A stretch of DNA of 64,000 bases from an uncultured Synechococcus sp. Its GTDB lineage: Bacteria > Cyanobacteriota > Cyanobacteriia > PCC-6307 > Cyanobiaceae. The DNA is taken from positions 1-64,000 of the forward strand of contig CAJXPL010000015.1 in assembly GCA_913057985.1 (NCBI GenBank), given 5' to 3'. The notes beneath the pieces were generated by a model. The model saw nothing but the letters and a program-made list of their open reading frames with translations, ran no database searches and was not told where the DNA came from. Positions 6,532 to 15,304 of this stretch are shown in pieces; position 1 is the stretch's first letter, and each line of letters begins with the position of its first letter. The translations under genes and the position numbers were made by a program.

Positions 6532-8813
6532 GCGACCTGCCGTTCCGGGCTGGCTTCGACACAGCCTTCCAGACGTTCGAGGGCAAGCCAGGCACCTTCG
6601 CCATTGTTCTTGTGTCCCTGCCAGATTTCGGGAATGAAGGTCGCCTGCGGGGCGAGTTGGTCCATCAGGACAAACAGCTGGACCCAATCGATTTCGCCGT
6701 CGTGGATCTGCAGGCCTTCGCCATCGACCCCCTTCGCATCGGCCAGATGCAGGTGCGCCGTGAACGGAAGGATTGCCTTAAGGAAGGCACTGAACGAGGC
6801 CTTGAGGTGGGTGCAGGCGAGCTTCGAGTGGGACACATCCAGGCAGACGCGCATCCCGGTCTCCCGGCAGAAATCCTGAATGAAGGCGGTGTCGACGAAC
6901 AGGTTGTGATAGCGCTGCCCACCGAAGTGCCAGGGGAAGGGAGGCATGGTCTGGGGAATGATCTCCACCTCGTCGGCGGTGTTGATCTGCTGAAGGCTGT
7001 CGATCAGGCGCTGGCGCAGCGGTTGCAACTCCGCTCGCTCGAGATGGTGGTGTTCGGAGAAGCCGCCAACGTTCGTCACCAGCAGGACGGGATCGGGACA
7101 GCGGAAGCGGCGTCGCAGATCACGGGAAATGTCGACCACGCGTTGGAGTTCTTGAATCGAGTGGCGGCGGTAGTCGGAATCCGCGCTGCAGAGATCGAGG
7201 GTGTGATCGCCGGCAAACAGTTCGGGGGCGTGCACCACCAGGCCGATCGGCTGCGGTGTTGGCAGCACCTGGTCCAGATTTACCTCGAGATCCTTGTAGC
7301 TGAGGTGCATTTCCACCAGGTCGAGATTGCTTGTGGCAGCAAAGCTCTCGATGTCGTGGTATCTCACCGGGACGCCAAAGCGATGCTGGAAGCGGTAAGC
7401 GCGTGGGGTGGCTGCCGGGGTTTCCAGGTCGGAGGGGAAGAAGAAGTCCCCGGTGGCTTTGTTCACCGGCAAGGTCTTGCCGATGAGGTCATCCAGGCGA
7501 TTGGGCTGCAGACCCTGTCCAGGGCTCTGGATGCCCACCATCGCCTCGGTGATCTCCGTGCCGGCAGGCACATCGCAGGTGGCGACCAGGCTCTTGGCCA
7601 GCACTTCGCGGTTCATCATTTCGCCCTGGCTGATGCTGCGTTCACCGCCGCTGCCCATCGATTCCTCCACCCGGCGAATGCCCTGGATCATCTGGGCGAA
7701 TTCATTGGGCAACAGGCTCACCTTGTGGTCGTTGCCCTCCATGGAGCGATCGAGGGTGATGTGTTTCTCGATCACCACGGCGCCGAGGGCGGCGGCGGCA
7801 ATGGGCACTTCGATGCCGCGTTCATGGCCGGAGTAGCCCACGGGAGCCTCGGCCAGGTCCCGCAGCCGCTCGAGGTAGCGCAGGTTGACGTCCTTGAACG
7901 GGGTGGGATAGGTGGAATTGCAGTGGAGCAGCACGTAACCGGCTCCTTCGTTCTGGAGGTGCCGAATGCCAGAGCGGATCTCCACCTCAGACGCCATGCC
8001 GGTGGAGCAGATCAGCGGCTTGCCGGTGGCTGCAAGGCTGGAGAGCAGGGCGTGGTTGGTGAAATCGGCCGACGCCACCTTGAAGCCTTCCATGCCCCAG
8101 CGGTTGAGCTTCTCGAGGCTGGCTTCATCCCAGGCGGTGCAGAGGGGCACCAGCCCTTTGCTGGCGGCATGGTCAAAGCAGCGGAACAGTTCGTCGTCGC
8201 TGAGTTGAAAACGCTCGAGCAAATCCAGGGTGTACTGGGTGCCCAGATCGGAGGCCATGTCGTTGCTGTCCCCCGCATTGCGGTACAGCCGACTCATGTC
8301 CCGCATCTGGAACTTGGCGCAGTCCGCTCCCGCGGCGTGGGCGGCATCGATCAGTTGGAGCGCGATGTCGAGATCGCCGTTGTGGTTGTTGCCGATTTCG
8401 GCGATCAAAAAACAGGGGGCGTCATCACCGATGCGGTGGGAGCCGATCTGCAGCCCATCGGTGGCACGGCGGGCCACAGCCACGATCCGGCCATGGCTGT
8501 CCAGCAGCGGCAGGGCAATGATGCGGGAGTTGAGCAGGGCGCTCAGATCACTGGCGCTGGTGCCTTCGGCGGCCGAGCGGCAGTTTGAATTCATGGCCGC
8601 GGTGACCGGCCGGTTCAGGTCGATCTCGCCGCAAGTGGCAATCCAGCGGCGGAAGTCGCCGTCGGTGAGCACGCCTTGGAGGATGCCGCTCTCGGAAACA
8701 ACGAAGATCAGCCGCGACTGGTTGGCCGTGATCTTGCTGAGCGCCGAGAGGATGCTGTCTTCCGCGAAGACAACGAACTGGGTGAAATTCCGCTCAATCA
8801 GGATGCCTCTCAC
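6528..8813 (-). CDS. NeuB-type synthase with CBS, SAF and TIM-barrel domains
   Basis: Encodes 761 residues in four visible parts. Residues 1-118 look like a CBS pair (SILSALSKI, GVLTDGDFRRWI, LPLLDSHGRIVAV). Residues 132-385 are the NeuB synthase core (FLIAEIGNNHNGD, GYSGHERG, IEKHITLDRS), which condenses PEP with an N-acyl-hexosamine to a nonulosonic acid. Residues 403-458 are a SAF/antifreeze-like domain, usual in NeuB. Residues about 470-745 look like a xylose-isomerase-like TIM barrel (LVEMHLSYKDLE, VCLDVSHSKLAC, HLHLADAKG), resembling sugar-phosphate isomerases or epimerases. NeuB alone is about 350 residues. The fusion suggests that substrate preparation or product handling is coupled to synthesis, with nucleotide sensing by the CBS pair; these last roles are inferred. 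Confidence 0.85.
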   Translation of the reverse strand: MRGILIERNFTQFVVFAEDSILSALSKITANQSRLIFVVSESGILQGVLTDGDFRRWIATCGEIDLNRPVTAAMNSNCRSAAEGTSASDLSALLNSRIIALPLLDSHGRIVAVARRATDGLQIGSHRIGDDAPCFLIAEIGNNHNGDLDIALQLIDAAHAAGADCAKFQMRDMSRLYRNAGDSNDMASDLGTQYTLDLLERFQLSDDELFRCFDHAASKGLVPLCTAWDEASLEKLNRWGMEGFKVASADFTNHALLSSLAATGKPLICSTGMASEVEIRSGIRHLQNEGAGYVLLHCNSTYPTPFKDVNLRYLERLRDLAEAPVGYSGHERGIEVPIAAAALGAVVIEKHITLDRSMEGNDHKVSLLPNEFAQMIQGIRRVEESMGSGGERSISQGEMMNREVLAKSLVATCDVPAGTEITEAMVGIQSPGQGLQPNRLDDLIGKTLPVNKATGDFFFPSDLETPAATPRAYRFQHRFGVPVRYHDIESFAATSNLDLVEMHLSYKDLEVNLDQVLPTPQPIGLVVHAPELFAGDHTLDLCSADSDYRRHSIQELQRVVDISRDLRRRFRCPDPVLLVTNVGGFSEHHHLERAELQPLRQRLIDSLQQINTADEVEIIPQTMPPFPWHFGGQRYHNLFVDTAFIQDFCRETGMRVCLDVSHSKLACTHLKASFSAFLKAILPFTAHLHLADAKGVDGEGLQIHDGEIDWVQLFVLMDQLAPQATFIPEIWQGHKNNGEGAWLALERLEGCVEASPERQVA

Positions 8814-8852
8814 CGTTCTGTTCGGCCGCCTGAGCTGAGTCCGTCATCGAAC

Positions 8853-9527
8853 CTACTTCAGATCTCTGTAGGAGATCAGCAGGGCGATCTGCCGAAGCAG
8901 TGGGTTGGTCTGGCGCACGGCCCAGTGGCGGCGGGCGACACCGCGGTGAAGCGGGCGCATCAGGGTCGCCTGGCAGAGCAGCTCGCGAGCACTGCTCCAG
9001 TCGCCAGTAGTGATGGCGGCTTCGGCCCCCAAGCGCAGCTGATTGAAGCTGGATTGGGCATTGCCCGGGTAGCCGATGCTGCTGGGGAGGGGCTGTGGCG
9101 GCTGCTGTCGCTGTGCATCCAGGGCCTGGAGCAGGGCGGAGGGGCTGAACTGCGTTCCGTACCCCATCCACTCCAGCCAGCGCGGATCCGGGGAGGGCCC
9201 TTCGGCATCGAGGACATCCAGATTGGGGATGGCCTCGAGGGACCGCCACACGCCGCTGCCGGCATAGACGTGGCCGCCGTAATCCGGCTGCAGACCGAGA
9301 TCGCTGATGGCAATCGCTCGGCAGCCGAAGTCGAGGGCGTCGAAGAAGGCCGTTGAGGAGAGGGTGGCCAGCAGCCGGGCCTGCTTCAACAGCACCGGCA
9401 GGGGGCGATAGTCCAGCCGCAGATTGGCAGGGGGCACCCCCAGGGTTTGCTTCAGCGTTGTGCTGATGTGGGTGTTGACGTCATGAAAAGTGGCATCGCC
9501 GGGCGCGATGCGGGGTTTGATCAGCAC
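8853..9527 (-). CDS. 3' part of frameshifted putative glycosyltransferase
   Basis: Continuation of the gene at 9521-10165 in another frame. The sequence just before and after its GTG reads NWEVLIKPRIAPGD, which lines up with the FKPRTSS segment of the paralog at 11187-12518, and the middle (ARLLATLSSTAFFDAL, CRAIAISDLGL) lines up with its ITVSSTAAMES and TRIVGDLGV segments. This is the nucleotide-sugar-binding half of a GT-B-type fold. On its own it lacks the N-terminal domain and is probably inactive unless frameshifting restores it. Confidence 0.6.
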   Translation of the reverse strand: MLIKPRIAPGDATFHDVNTHISTTLKQTLGVPPANLRLDYRPLPVLLKQARLLATLSSTAFFDALDFGCRAIAISDLGLQPDYGGHVYAGSGVWRSLEAIPNLDVLDAEGPSPDPRWLEWMGYGTQFSPSALLQALDAQRQQPPQPLPSSIGYPGNAQSSFNQLRLGAEAAITTGDWSSARELLCQATLMRPLHRGVARRHWAVRQTNPLLRQIALLISYRDLK

Positions 9528-10165
9528 CTCCCAGTTGGGAGAGCCAGATCGCTGAGAAGACGCACGAGCCGGGCCCGTTCGCTGGTTGATGCAGGCATGA
9601 TCACCTGCTCGGCAAAGACAAGGCGCCGTGGACGTTTTGCCAGAGGGATCAGGTCTGTGCTGGGGGTGTTGCGCCGCAGACCGGTGAGCACGGTCCGCTG
9701 TTGCGCGAATGGGGTTCCGGCCACCAGCTGTGCCAGGGACTCTTGATCACGGGGACCGCTGAGGCAGATCAGGTCGTAGCCCAGCCGCCAGCTCACCCCT
9801 TCGATGAAGTGGTCCAGCACCACGCCGTTGAATCCACAGAACAGCAGGGGGCGCTGGCGTTCCTGTTGCAGGGCGAGACGGATGTCATTGAGCTTGCTGC
9901 CCGTCAGGAACACGCCAATGGCATCAACGCTCAGCAGACGCCGATCCCGCAGCAGCTGAGCCAGGCTCTGGTGGCGCAGGCTGGCCCTCTGGGCCAGGCG
10001 TTGCAGCAACGCCCGGGGTGTTCCATCCCGTGGAATCACGTTGATGGTCCACTGCACGCTTCGTTCGGTCGGAGCGCTGCAGAGGGCCTCGCAGGCCAGC
10101 AGTTGGCTGTCACTGTCGGCGATCAACAGCACGCTGATCGTGGGCTTGGTCGGGGGCGTTGTCAT
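9521..10165 (-). CDS. 5' part of frameshifted putative glycosyltransferase
   Basis: Encodes 214 residues: the N-terminal half of a protein related to its two upstream neighbours. Segments such as ISVLLIADSDSQLL, DAIGVFLTGSKLNDI and LGYDLICLSG match in kind those at the same place in 10162-11190. It ends prematurely at LPTGRC, a few bases after a run of three G on the plus strand at 9537-9539 (three C in the coding strand). One added base there would read LPNWEVLIKP and join the two parts into one protein of about 435 residues. It overlaps the upstream gene by four bases (ATGA). Either a real frameshift mutation, a slippage switch or a sequencing error. Confidence 0.65.
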   Translation of the reverse strand: MTTPPTKPTISVLLIADSDSQLLACEALCSAPTERSVQWTINVIPRDGTPRALLQRLAQRASLRHQSLAQLLRDRRLLSVDAIGVFLTGSKLNDIRLALQQERQRPLLFCGFNGVVLDHFIEGVSWRLGYDLICLSGPRDQESLAQLVAGTPFAQQRTVLTGLRRNTPSTDLIPLAKRPRRLVFAEQVIMPASTSERARLVRLLSDLALPTGRC

Positions 10166-11190
10166 CGCTGCCCCTGGCGCTCCAGCGCGCTCAGGGCGTG
10201 GATCAGGCGGTTCGGTCCGTCGGTGATCTCAGCACCCATGCCCCCGAGCCAGGCCTGGTTCGCCAGGGGCAGGTCGTTGACGGCATCCAGGTGGGGGATG
10301 CTGCGCAGCCGATGCATGGCGCCGCAGCCGAAGAAGCCGGACGTGCTCTGTTCCTCGTGGATGCCGTAGTCGCCCACGATGATCGGGATCCGGCCCCAGG
10401 CCATGGCCGCGAGGCTCCAAGGTGAGCTCACTGTGAGGCAGGCGCTGCAGGATCCCAGCAGCGGCAACAGCTGTCCGGGGGCGGCGTCCACCAGGTTGTC
10501 CGCCCGGGGCGCGTCACTGGGCAGCAGCGCCGTCGTTGCGTCCCAGCTGTGGTCGCGTTGCAGCATCACGGTCCAGTCCGGCCGTTGGCGCGCCCAGCAG
10601 TTGAGTTGGCGCAGCAGTTGCTCCCGGGCACCGATATGGGTGGGGATCTGCTTTTGGATCAACGCCAGCAGCAAGGGCTGCTCGGCGGGGGCGCAGGGTG
10701 CGGCCGTGGGGAACCAGAAGCCCGTGCTGATCACGGCCGGCAGCTTCAGGCTCGCGGGCCAGTTGAAGGTGAGCGATTGCAGCTGACGGCGCTGGTGTTC
10801 GCCGCTCACCAGCAGCAGGTCACTGCCCAGGCGCAGGCTGAGATCGCGGATCAAGGCATCCCCCACCAAGGGCACGAGGGGCCCGCTGAACAACGTTGCT
10901 GCCGTCTGTTCACGTGCGCTGCAAAGGCCTTGATAGGTCTGGATGAAGCGCTGAACCTGATGTGGGTCCTGCAGGAACAGGCCAATGGCGGAGACCTGGT
11001 CCAAGAGGGGGTGTGCCGCCAGTTGCTGCACGTCGATGCTCAGGTGCGGTGCCGGCGTGGCCAGGGGTTGGTGTCCCTGAAGCGGTGGTCCTGCCGTGAT
11101 GCAGTGCTCCCCCTGCTGGTGCAGCACCTCGGCCATCAGCACGCAGGCGGACCGCTCCAGCCCTCCGTCGCTGACCAGCAGCAGGGTCAT
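10162..11190 (-). CDS. Putative capsule glycosyltransferase (DUF6716-like)
   Basis: Encodes 342 residues. The layout is two Rossmann-like halves: an N-terminal half starting MTLLLVSDGGLERSACVLMAEVL and a C-terminal half with CLTVSSPWSLAAMAWGRIPIIVGDYG, which corresponds to the nucleotide-sugar-binding part of GT-B folds. I recognise it as belonging with the DUF6716-type putative glycosyltransferases often found beside neuA and neuB. It is one of three tandem relatives and overlaps both neighbours by four bases, so all are one operon. It probably transfers a nonulosonic acid or related sugar; donor and acceptor are not visible. Confidence 0.6.
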   Translation of the reverse strand: MTLLLVSDGGLERSACVLMAEVLHQQGEHCITAGPPLQGHQPLATPAPHLSIDVQQLAAHPLLDQVSAIGLFLQDPHQVQRFIQTYQGLCSAREQTAATLFSGPLVPLVGDALIRDLSLRLGSDLLLVSGEHQRRQLQSLTFNWPASLKLPAVISTGFWFPTAAPCAPAEQPLLLALIQKQIPTHIGAREQLLRQLNCWARQRPDWTVMLQRDHSWDATTALLPSDAPRADNLVDAAPGQLLPLLGSCSACLTVSSPWSLAAMAWGRIPIIVGDYGIHEEQSTSGFFGCGAMHRLRSIPHLDAVNDLPLANQAWLGGMGAEITDGPNRLIHALSALERQGQR

Positions 11191-12518
11191 CGTTCCCGCA
11201 GCAGCTTGGAGAGCCAGCCGAATCCCACCACGCTGTCGCGCAGGCTGCGCAGCATGCGACGGGTGCGGTGACGCTTGCGTTGGCTGGAGCGGGCGCCACC
11301 GCTGCTCAGCATCCGCCGGCCCCCGTTGCGCAAGGCGGCTTTCTGCCAGTCACTGCTGCCCCAGCTGAGGGGGCCGTGGCTGGAGGTGCCCAGCGGTGCA
11401 GGCGGGTTGTTCAGCCGTTCCACCAGGGCGGTGATGAAGCGATGCTCGCCGTCCCGCTGCAGACCCTGCTGCTCGAGCCACTGCGGGTCATGGATGACGT
11501 CGAAAGGGTTGGCCTTGATGGCGCCGAAGCAGGCGATGGCGCCCGAGCTGGCGAAGAAGTGGTTGCCAAGGGTTTCGGTCACCCCCAGATCACCCACGAT
11601 GCGGGTGCTGATGCCCATCGCCATCGACTCCATGGCCGCCGTCGATGAGACGGTGATGGCGCAACCGCACTGGCGCAGCAGCAGGGTGGCGGGTTTGAAA
11701 CTCAGGCGCAGATTCGGTTGATCGCGCGTCATCTTGTCGATCACGCTGGCCATCTCCCCATGGCGCCTGTGCAGGGTGCTCTCGATGCTCGAGGTGCGTG
11801 GTTTGAAGATCACAGGGTGATCGGGCCAAGCCGCGGCCAGCGCTTTGATCTGGTCACAGAGAAAGCGGCGCTGCAGGGGATGCACCGGAATTGACGGCTG
11901 TTCGAAGAACACAATCGAAGGGGGATCCGGTTCTTCAGTGCGCTGTTTTGTGCGCCAGAGAATCGGCAGGCCCGTCACCACCGCATTGCTGCTATCGAGG
12001 CCCAGGGCTTTGCGGCCACGGCCATACAGAGCCAGATCGTCGGCACTGTTGAGGCAGAGCAGGTCGGCGCCCGAGCGATCCATCATTCCCTCGAGGCCGA
12101 AGCGGAACAGGATCCCGGGGTAAGCGCTGATCAGGCGTGGGCGTTGCTCCTGATTTGCCCAGATGTTTTGCAGTTGCAGCAGGGCGTCGCGGCTGCGCTG
12201 GCCATCCAGACCCAGGATCAGGGCATCGACCTCTCCTGCCATGCCCGTGCAGAGCTGGTGCAGATCGTTCCAGTTGTGTTTCTCGATACGAGTCTTGGGA
12301 TCGATTCGCCGAATTTCGAGACGCTGCCGGCGCGAGAGAGCCCGGTTGTTCAACTGCAAGAGCAGCAGGGTTGTCTCAGCTCCTTCCCGCCGGCAGGTTG
12401 CCAGCATGGTCATGGCGAGTTTGCCGAAGGAATCGAAGCAGGCCACGGCGGTGACCTTGCGGCCGACAAGGCGCTTGGATTCTGGGGGCGCCATCAACGG
12501 CAAAACCTTGCTGGGCAA
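11187..12518 (-). CDS. Putative capsule glycosyltransferase (DUF6716-like)
   Basis: Encodes 443 residues and is the best preserved of three tandem relatives. The N-terminal half begins KVTAVACFDSFGKLAMTMLA. The C-terminal half has PVIFKPRTSSIEST, CAITVSSTAAMESMAMGIS and RIVGDLGVTETLGNHFF, which resemble the CMP-sugar-binding C-terminal domain of sialyl- or polysialyltransferase-like GT-B enzymes. It follows neuA by two bases and overlaps the next gene by four. The context of NeuA and NeuB points to a CMP-activated sugar as donor, which is an inference. Confidence 0.65.
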   Translation of the reverse strand: MPSKVLPLMAPPESKRLVGRKVTAVACFDSFGKLAMTMLATCRREGAETTLLLLQLNNRALSRRQRLEIRRIDPKTRIEKHNWNDLHQLCTGMAGEVDALILGLDGQRSRDALLQLQNIWANQEQRPRLISAYPGILFRFGLEGMMDRSGADLLCLNSADDLALYGRGRKALGLDSSNAVVTGLPILWRTKQRTEEPDPPSIVFFEQPSIPVHPLQRRFLCDQIKALAAAWPDHPVIFKPRTSSIESTLHRRHGEMASVIDKMTRDQPNLRLSFKPATLLLRQCGCAITVSSTAAMESMAMGISTRIVGDLGVTETLGNHFFASSGAIACFGAIKANPFDVIHDPQWLEQQGLQRDGEHRFITALVERLNNPPAPLGTSSHGPLSWGSSDWQKAALRNGGRRMLSSGGARSSQRKRHRTRRMLRSLRDSVVGFGWLSKLLRER

Positions 12519-12520
12519 AA

Positions 12521-13201
12521 TTATTCGTCCTTTTGGGCCGCGATGCAGCGGCAGAGGGCCAGATCCTCCGGCGTGTCGATTTCTGGCCCCACCTGCTCCA
12601 ACATCACTGGGCGGGCTGGAGGGCAGAAGCGGCTGCCGCAGCGTCGGAAGGCCGCCAAATTCATGGCGTAGATCGCGCCGGTTTCCAAAAAAGCCGGTTC
12701 CAGGTCCTGGCGGCGTTGGCGAGGCTGTGCAGGGTCGTGGTTGATGCCCTGTCCATCGGCGCGCCAGAGGAAGCCGTGCCAGGGGCTGACGGCGAAGCTG
12801 CTATTGCAATCGTCTGCTTGCAAGGCGTGCAGCACCGCATCGATCTGCTCCCCGGTGGTAAAGGGGGAGGTGCATTGCAGGAAGACCAGCTCCGTTTCCA
12901 GTGGTCCCTGCTGCTCCAGCTGCTCGAGAGCATGCAGCAAGGCCGATTCCGAACTGGCCCTATCGCCGGCGATGGCGGCGGGGCGACGAATCACGCCAGC
13001 CCCTTCATGTTCGGCGGCGGCCGCGATGGCGTCATCGTCGGTGCTCACCACCACCCGGCCCACGGCAATGCTGGCCTGAGCTGCCCGAATGCTGCGGCAG
13101 ACCAGGGGCACGCCGCCCACCTGTTGCAGGTTTTTTCCCGGGATGCCCTTCGATCCGCCGCGGGCGGGGATCAGGGCCAGCGCGCCACGGGGGACTGCCA
13201 T
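12521..13201 (-). CDS. neuA: CMP-nonulosonate cytidylyltransferase
   Basis: Encodes about 226 residues. The start (AVPRGALALIPARGGSKGIPGKNL) is the classic nucleotide-binding P-loop of CMP-N-acetylneuraminate synthetases, followed by RVVVSTDDDAIAAAA, FLQCTSPFTTGEQID and PEIDTPEDLALC, all family hallmarks. It activates a nonulosonic acid such as sialic, legionaminic or pseudaminic acid with CTP. The ATG at 13201 is used because upstream codons would run into the divergent kpsC start. It heads the minus-strand operon with the three putative transferases and the NeuB fusion. Only 32 bases separate it from kpsC. Confidence 0.85.
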   Translation of the reverse strand: MAVPRGALALIPARGGSKGIPGKNLQQVGGVPLVCRSIRAAQASIAVGRVVVSTDDDAIAAAAEHEGAGVIRRPAAIAGDRASSESALLHALEQLEQQGPLETELVFLQCTSPFTTGEQIDAVLHALQADDCNSSFAVSPWHGFLWRADGQGINHDPAQPRQRRQDLEPAFLETGAIYAMNLAAFRRCGSRFCPPARPVMLEQVGPEIDTPEDLALCRCIAAQKDE

Positions 13202-13233
13202 CGGTGAGGATTCAGTGCGACCTGTCTTACCCG

Positions 13234-15231
13234 ATGACCAGGCCTGCTGCTCTGCGGCTCGGGGTTCCGGCCCGGGGGATGCTTGCCCACCAAACGCTGC
13301 CTGAGCTGATGGCACCGGACCGGTTGGTGCCAGGCCGCCACCGGGATGTGGATGTGCTGCTGGCCTGGGGGCGGCGCCCCAGTGCGCTGCGGGTGGAGCG
13401 CCTGGCGCGTCAGTGGGATCTACCGGTGTGGCATCTCGAGGACGGTCTGCTGCGCTCGGTGGCCAAGGGGCGGAAGCATCCCCCTCTGGCGTTGTTGGTG
13501 GATGTGTTGGGGGTGCATTTCGATGCCACGGCCCCCAGCCGGATGGAGCAGTTGATTGCGGCGCCGATCAATGCGGCTGAGGTTGACCGCGCTCGCGCTC
13601 TCCAGAGGCTGTGGCGTGAGCAACGGCTCAGCAAGGTGAACCCCCCGGTGGAGGCGGAGGCCCCTCAGGAGCCCTACGTGCTGGTGGTGGATCAATCCGC
13701 TGGGGATCGATCCATCGCCCTCGGGCTGGCGGATGCCAGCTGTTTTCAGCGGATGCTTCAGGCCGCCCTGGCGGATCATCCCGACTGCACGGTGGTGCTC
13801 AAGGTGCATCCGGATGTGATCTCTGGCCGCGCCCGGGGCCATTTCAAGGCTCAGGATCTGGCCCATCCCCGCGTCCGCCTGAGTGCGGATGGTGGCCATC
13901 CGGCACGGCTGCTCGAGCAAGCCCGGGCGGTGTATGTGGTCACCTCCCAGATGGGGTTTGAAGCCTTGCTCTGGGGTCGCCCGGTCCACTGCTTCGGTAT
14001 GCCGTTTTATGGCGGCTGGGGGCTGACCCACGACCGATGCGAGGCCCCAGTCCGGCGGCGCCAGGGCGCCAGCCTGGAGGCTCTGGTGCATGCCGCTCTG
14101 GTGGGGGCTTGCCGCTGCATCGACCCGCATCGGCACCAGCCCTGCAGCATCGAAACCTTGATGGCCGCGATCGGCTTGCAGCGGCGCCTGCAGGCGCAAC
14201 AGCCGCCGCGGTGTGTGGCCTTCGGTTTCACCCCCTGGAAACAGCGCAATCTGCGTCGCTTCCTGGCGGGCAGTCAGCTGCGCTTTCGCGCTCCCTGGCG
14301 GCGGATTCCGCAGGGCGTTGATGCCGTGGTGGTCTGGGGGCGGCGCGCCCGACCCAAGCTGCTCGACGCGGCGGCGCGGCGGCAGTTGCCGGTGCTGCAG
14401 GTGGAGGACGGTTTCCTGCGCTCGGTTGGCCTCGGGGCTGATCTGGTGGATCCGGTGTCTTGGGTGGTGGATCACCAAGGCGTGTACTACGACGCCACCC
14501 GGCCCAGTGATCTGGAAACACGCCTGGCAACGGGGCAGTGGACCCCGGCCCAACGCCAGCGGGCCGCGGCGTTGCGTCAGCGGTTGGTGGAGGAGGCGAT
14601 CACCAAGTACAACCTCCAGGCGGAGCCTTGGACGCGCCCTGCCGGCCAGCGACGGGTGGTGCTGGTGATCGGTCAGGTGGAAAGCGATGCTTCGATCCGC
14701 TACGGCGCCCCGGGGCTGCGCAGCAACCGCGCCTTGCTCGCCGCGGTGCGGGCGGCGGAGCCGGAGGCTTATCTCGTGTACAAGCCGCATCCCGATGTTG
14801 TGGCCGGTCTTTGCCGTGCCGGTGCCGGCGAGGACGGTGCCGCTGAGATCTGCGATGCGGTGCTGCCGCAGGGGTCGATCCAGCAGCTGTTCACTCAGAT
14901 TGATGCTCTCCATGTGCTCACCTCCCTGGCGGGGTTTGAGGCGTTGCTGCGCGGCTTGGAGGTCCACTGCTGGGGCCTTCCGTTCTATGCCGGCTGGGGA
15001 CTCACCCAGGACCGCGAACGTTGCGACCGCCGGCAGCGGAAGCTCGCGCTTGACGAGCTGGTGCATGCCGCCTTGATCGACTACCCCCGCTATGTCAGCC
15101 GCGATAGCGGCTGGTTCATCACGCCGGAGCAGGCCATCGACGATCTGGTGGCCTGGCGGGCAGCCCCACCGCAGCGGCGCACGCTTGTGCAGGCCCTGTT
15201 CCGCCACTGGGGCCGGCTGCGGCGCCGTTGA
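13234..15231 (+). CDS. kpsC: Capsule polysaccharide beta-Kdo transferase KpsC
   Basis: Encodes 665 residues and is internally duplicated. The N-half carries WHLEDGLLRSVAKG, VLKVHPD and the segment HCFGMPFYGGWGLT. The C-half repeats these as LQVEDGFLRSVGLG, VYKPHPD and HCWGLPFYAGWGLT. This is the known layout of KpsC, whose two modules alternate beta-2,4 and beta-2,7 Kdo transfer to build the Kdo linker on a phospholipid anchor of group 2-type capsules. It acts at the cytoplasmic face of the inner membrane with KpsS. It is divergent from neuA and followed by kpsS on the same strand. Length is usual for the family. Confidence 0.9.
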   Translation: MTRPAALRLGVPARGMLAHQTLPELMAPDRLVPGRHRDVDVLLAWGRRPSALRVERLARQWDLPVWHLEDGLLRSVAKGRKHPPLALLVDVLGVHFDATAPSRMEQLIAAPINAAEVDRARALQRLWREQRLSKVNPPVEAEAPQEPYVLVVDQSAGDRSIALGLADASCFQRMLQAALADHPDCTVVLKVHPDVISGRARGHFKAQDLAHPRVRLSADGGHPARLLEQARAVYVVTSQMGFEALLWGRPVHCFGMPFYGGWGLTHDRCEAPVRRRQGASLEALVHAALVGACRCIDPHRHQPCSIETLMAAIGLQRRLQAQQPPRCVAFGFTPWKQRNLRRFLAGSQLRFRAPWRRIPQGVDAVVVWGRRARPKLLDAAARRQLPVLQVEDGFLRSVGLGADLVDPVSWVVDHQGVYYDATRPSDLETRLATGQWTPAQRQRAAALRQRLVEEAITKYNLQAEPWTRPAGQRRVVLVIGQVESDASIRYGAPGLRSNRALLAAVRAAEPEAYLVYKPHPDVVAGLCRAGAGEDGAAEICDAVLPQGSIQQLFTQIDALHVLTSLAGFEALLRGLEVHCWGLPFYAGWGLTQDRERCDRRQRKLALDELVHAALIDYPRYVSRDSGWFITPEQAIDDLVAWRAAPPQRRTLVQALFRHWGRLRRR

Positions 15232-15304
15232 GGCGTGCCAGGATTTTGCCCATTCATGGGCGGGATGCAGTTTGGGCAGGGGACGGGCGCCAGCTCTCGT
15301 ACAG

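Noticed and set aside
6612-8588. 658-codon open frame on the plus strand
   Set aside because: It is exactly antisense to the NeuB fusion, is rich in Gly, His and Val as expected of a shadow frame in GC-rich DNA, and has no recognisable domain.
13420-15207. 595-codon minus-strand frame
   Set aside because: Antisense to the well-supported kpsC; composition is that of a mirror frame and no motif is seen.
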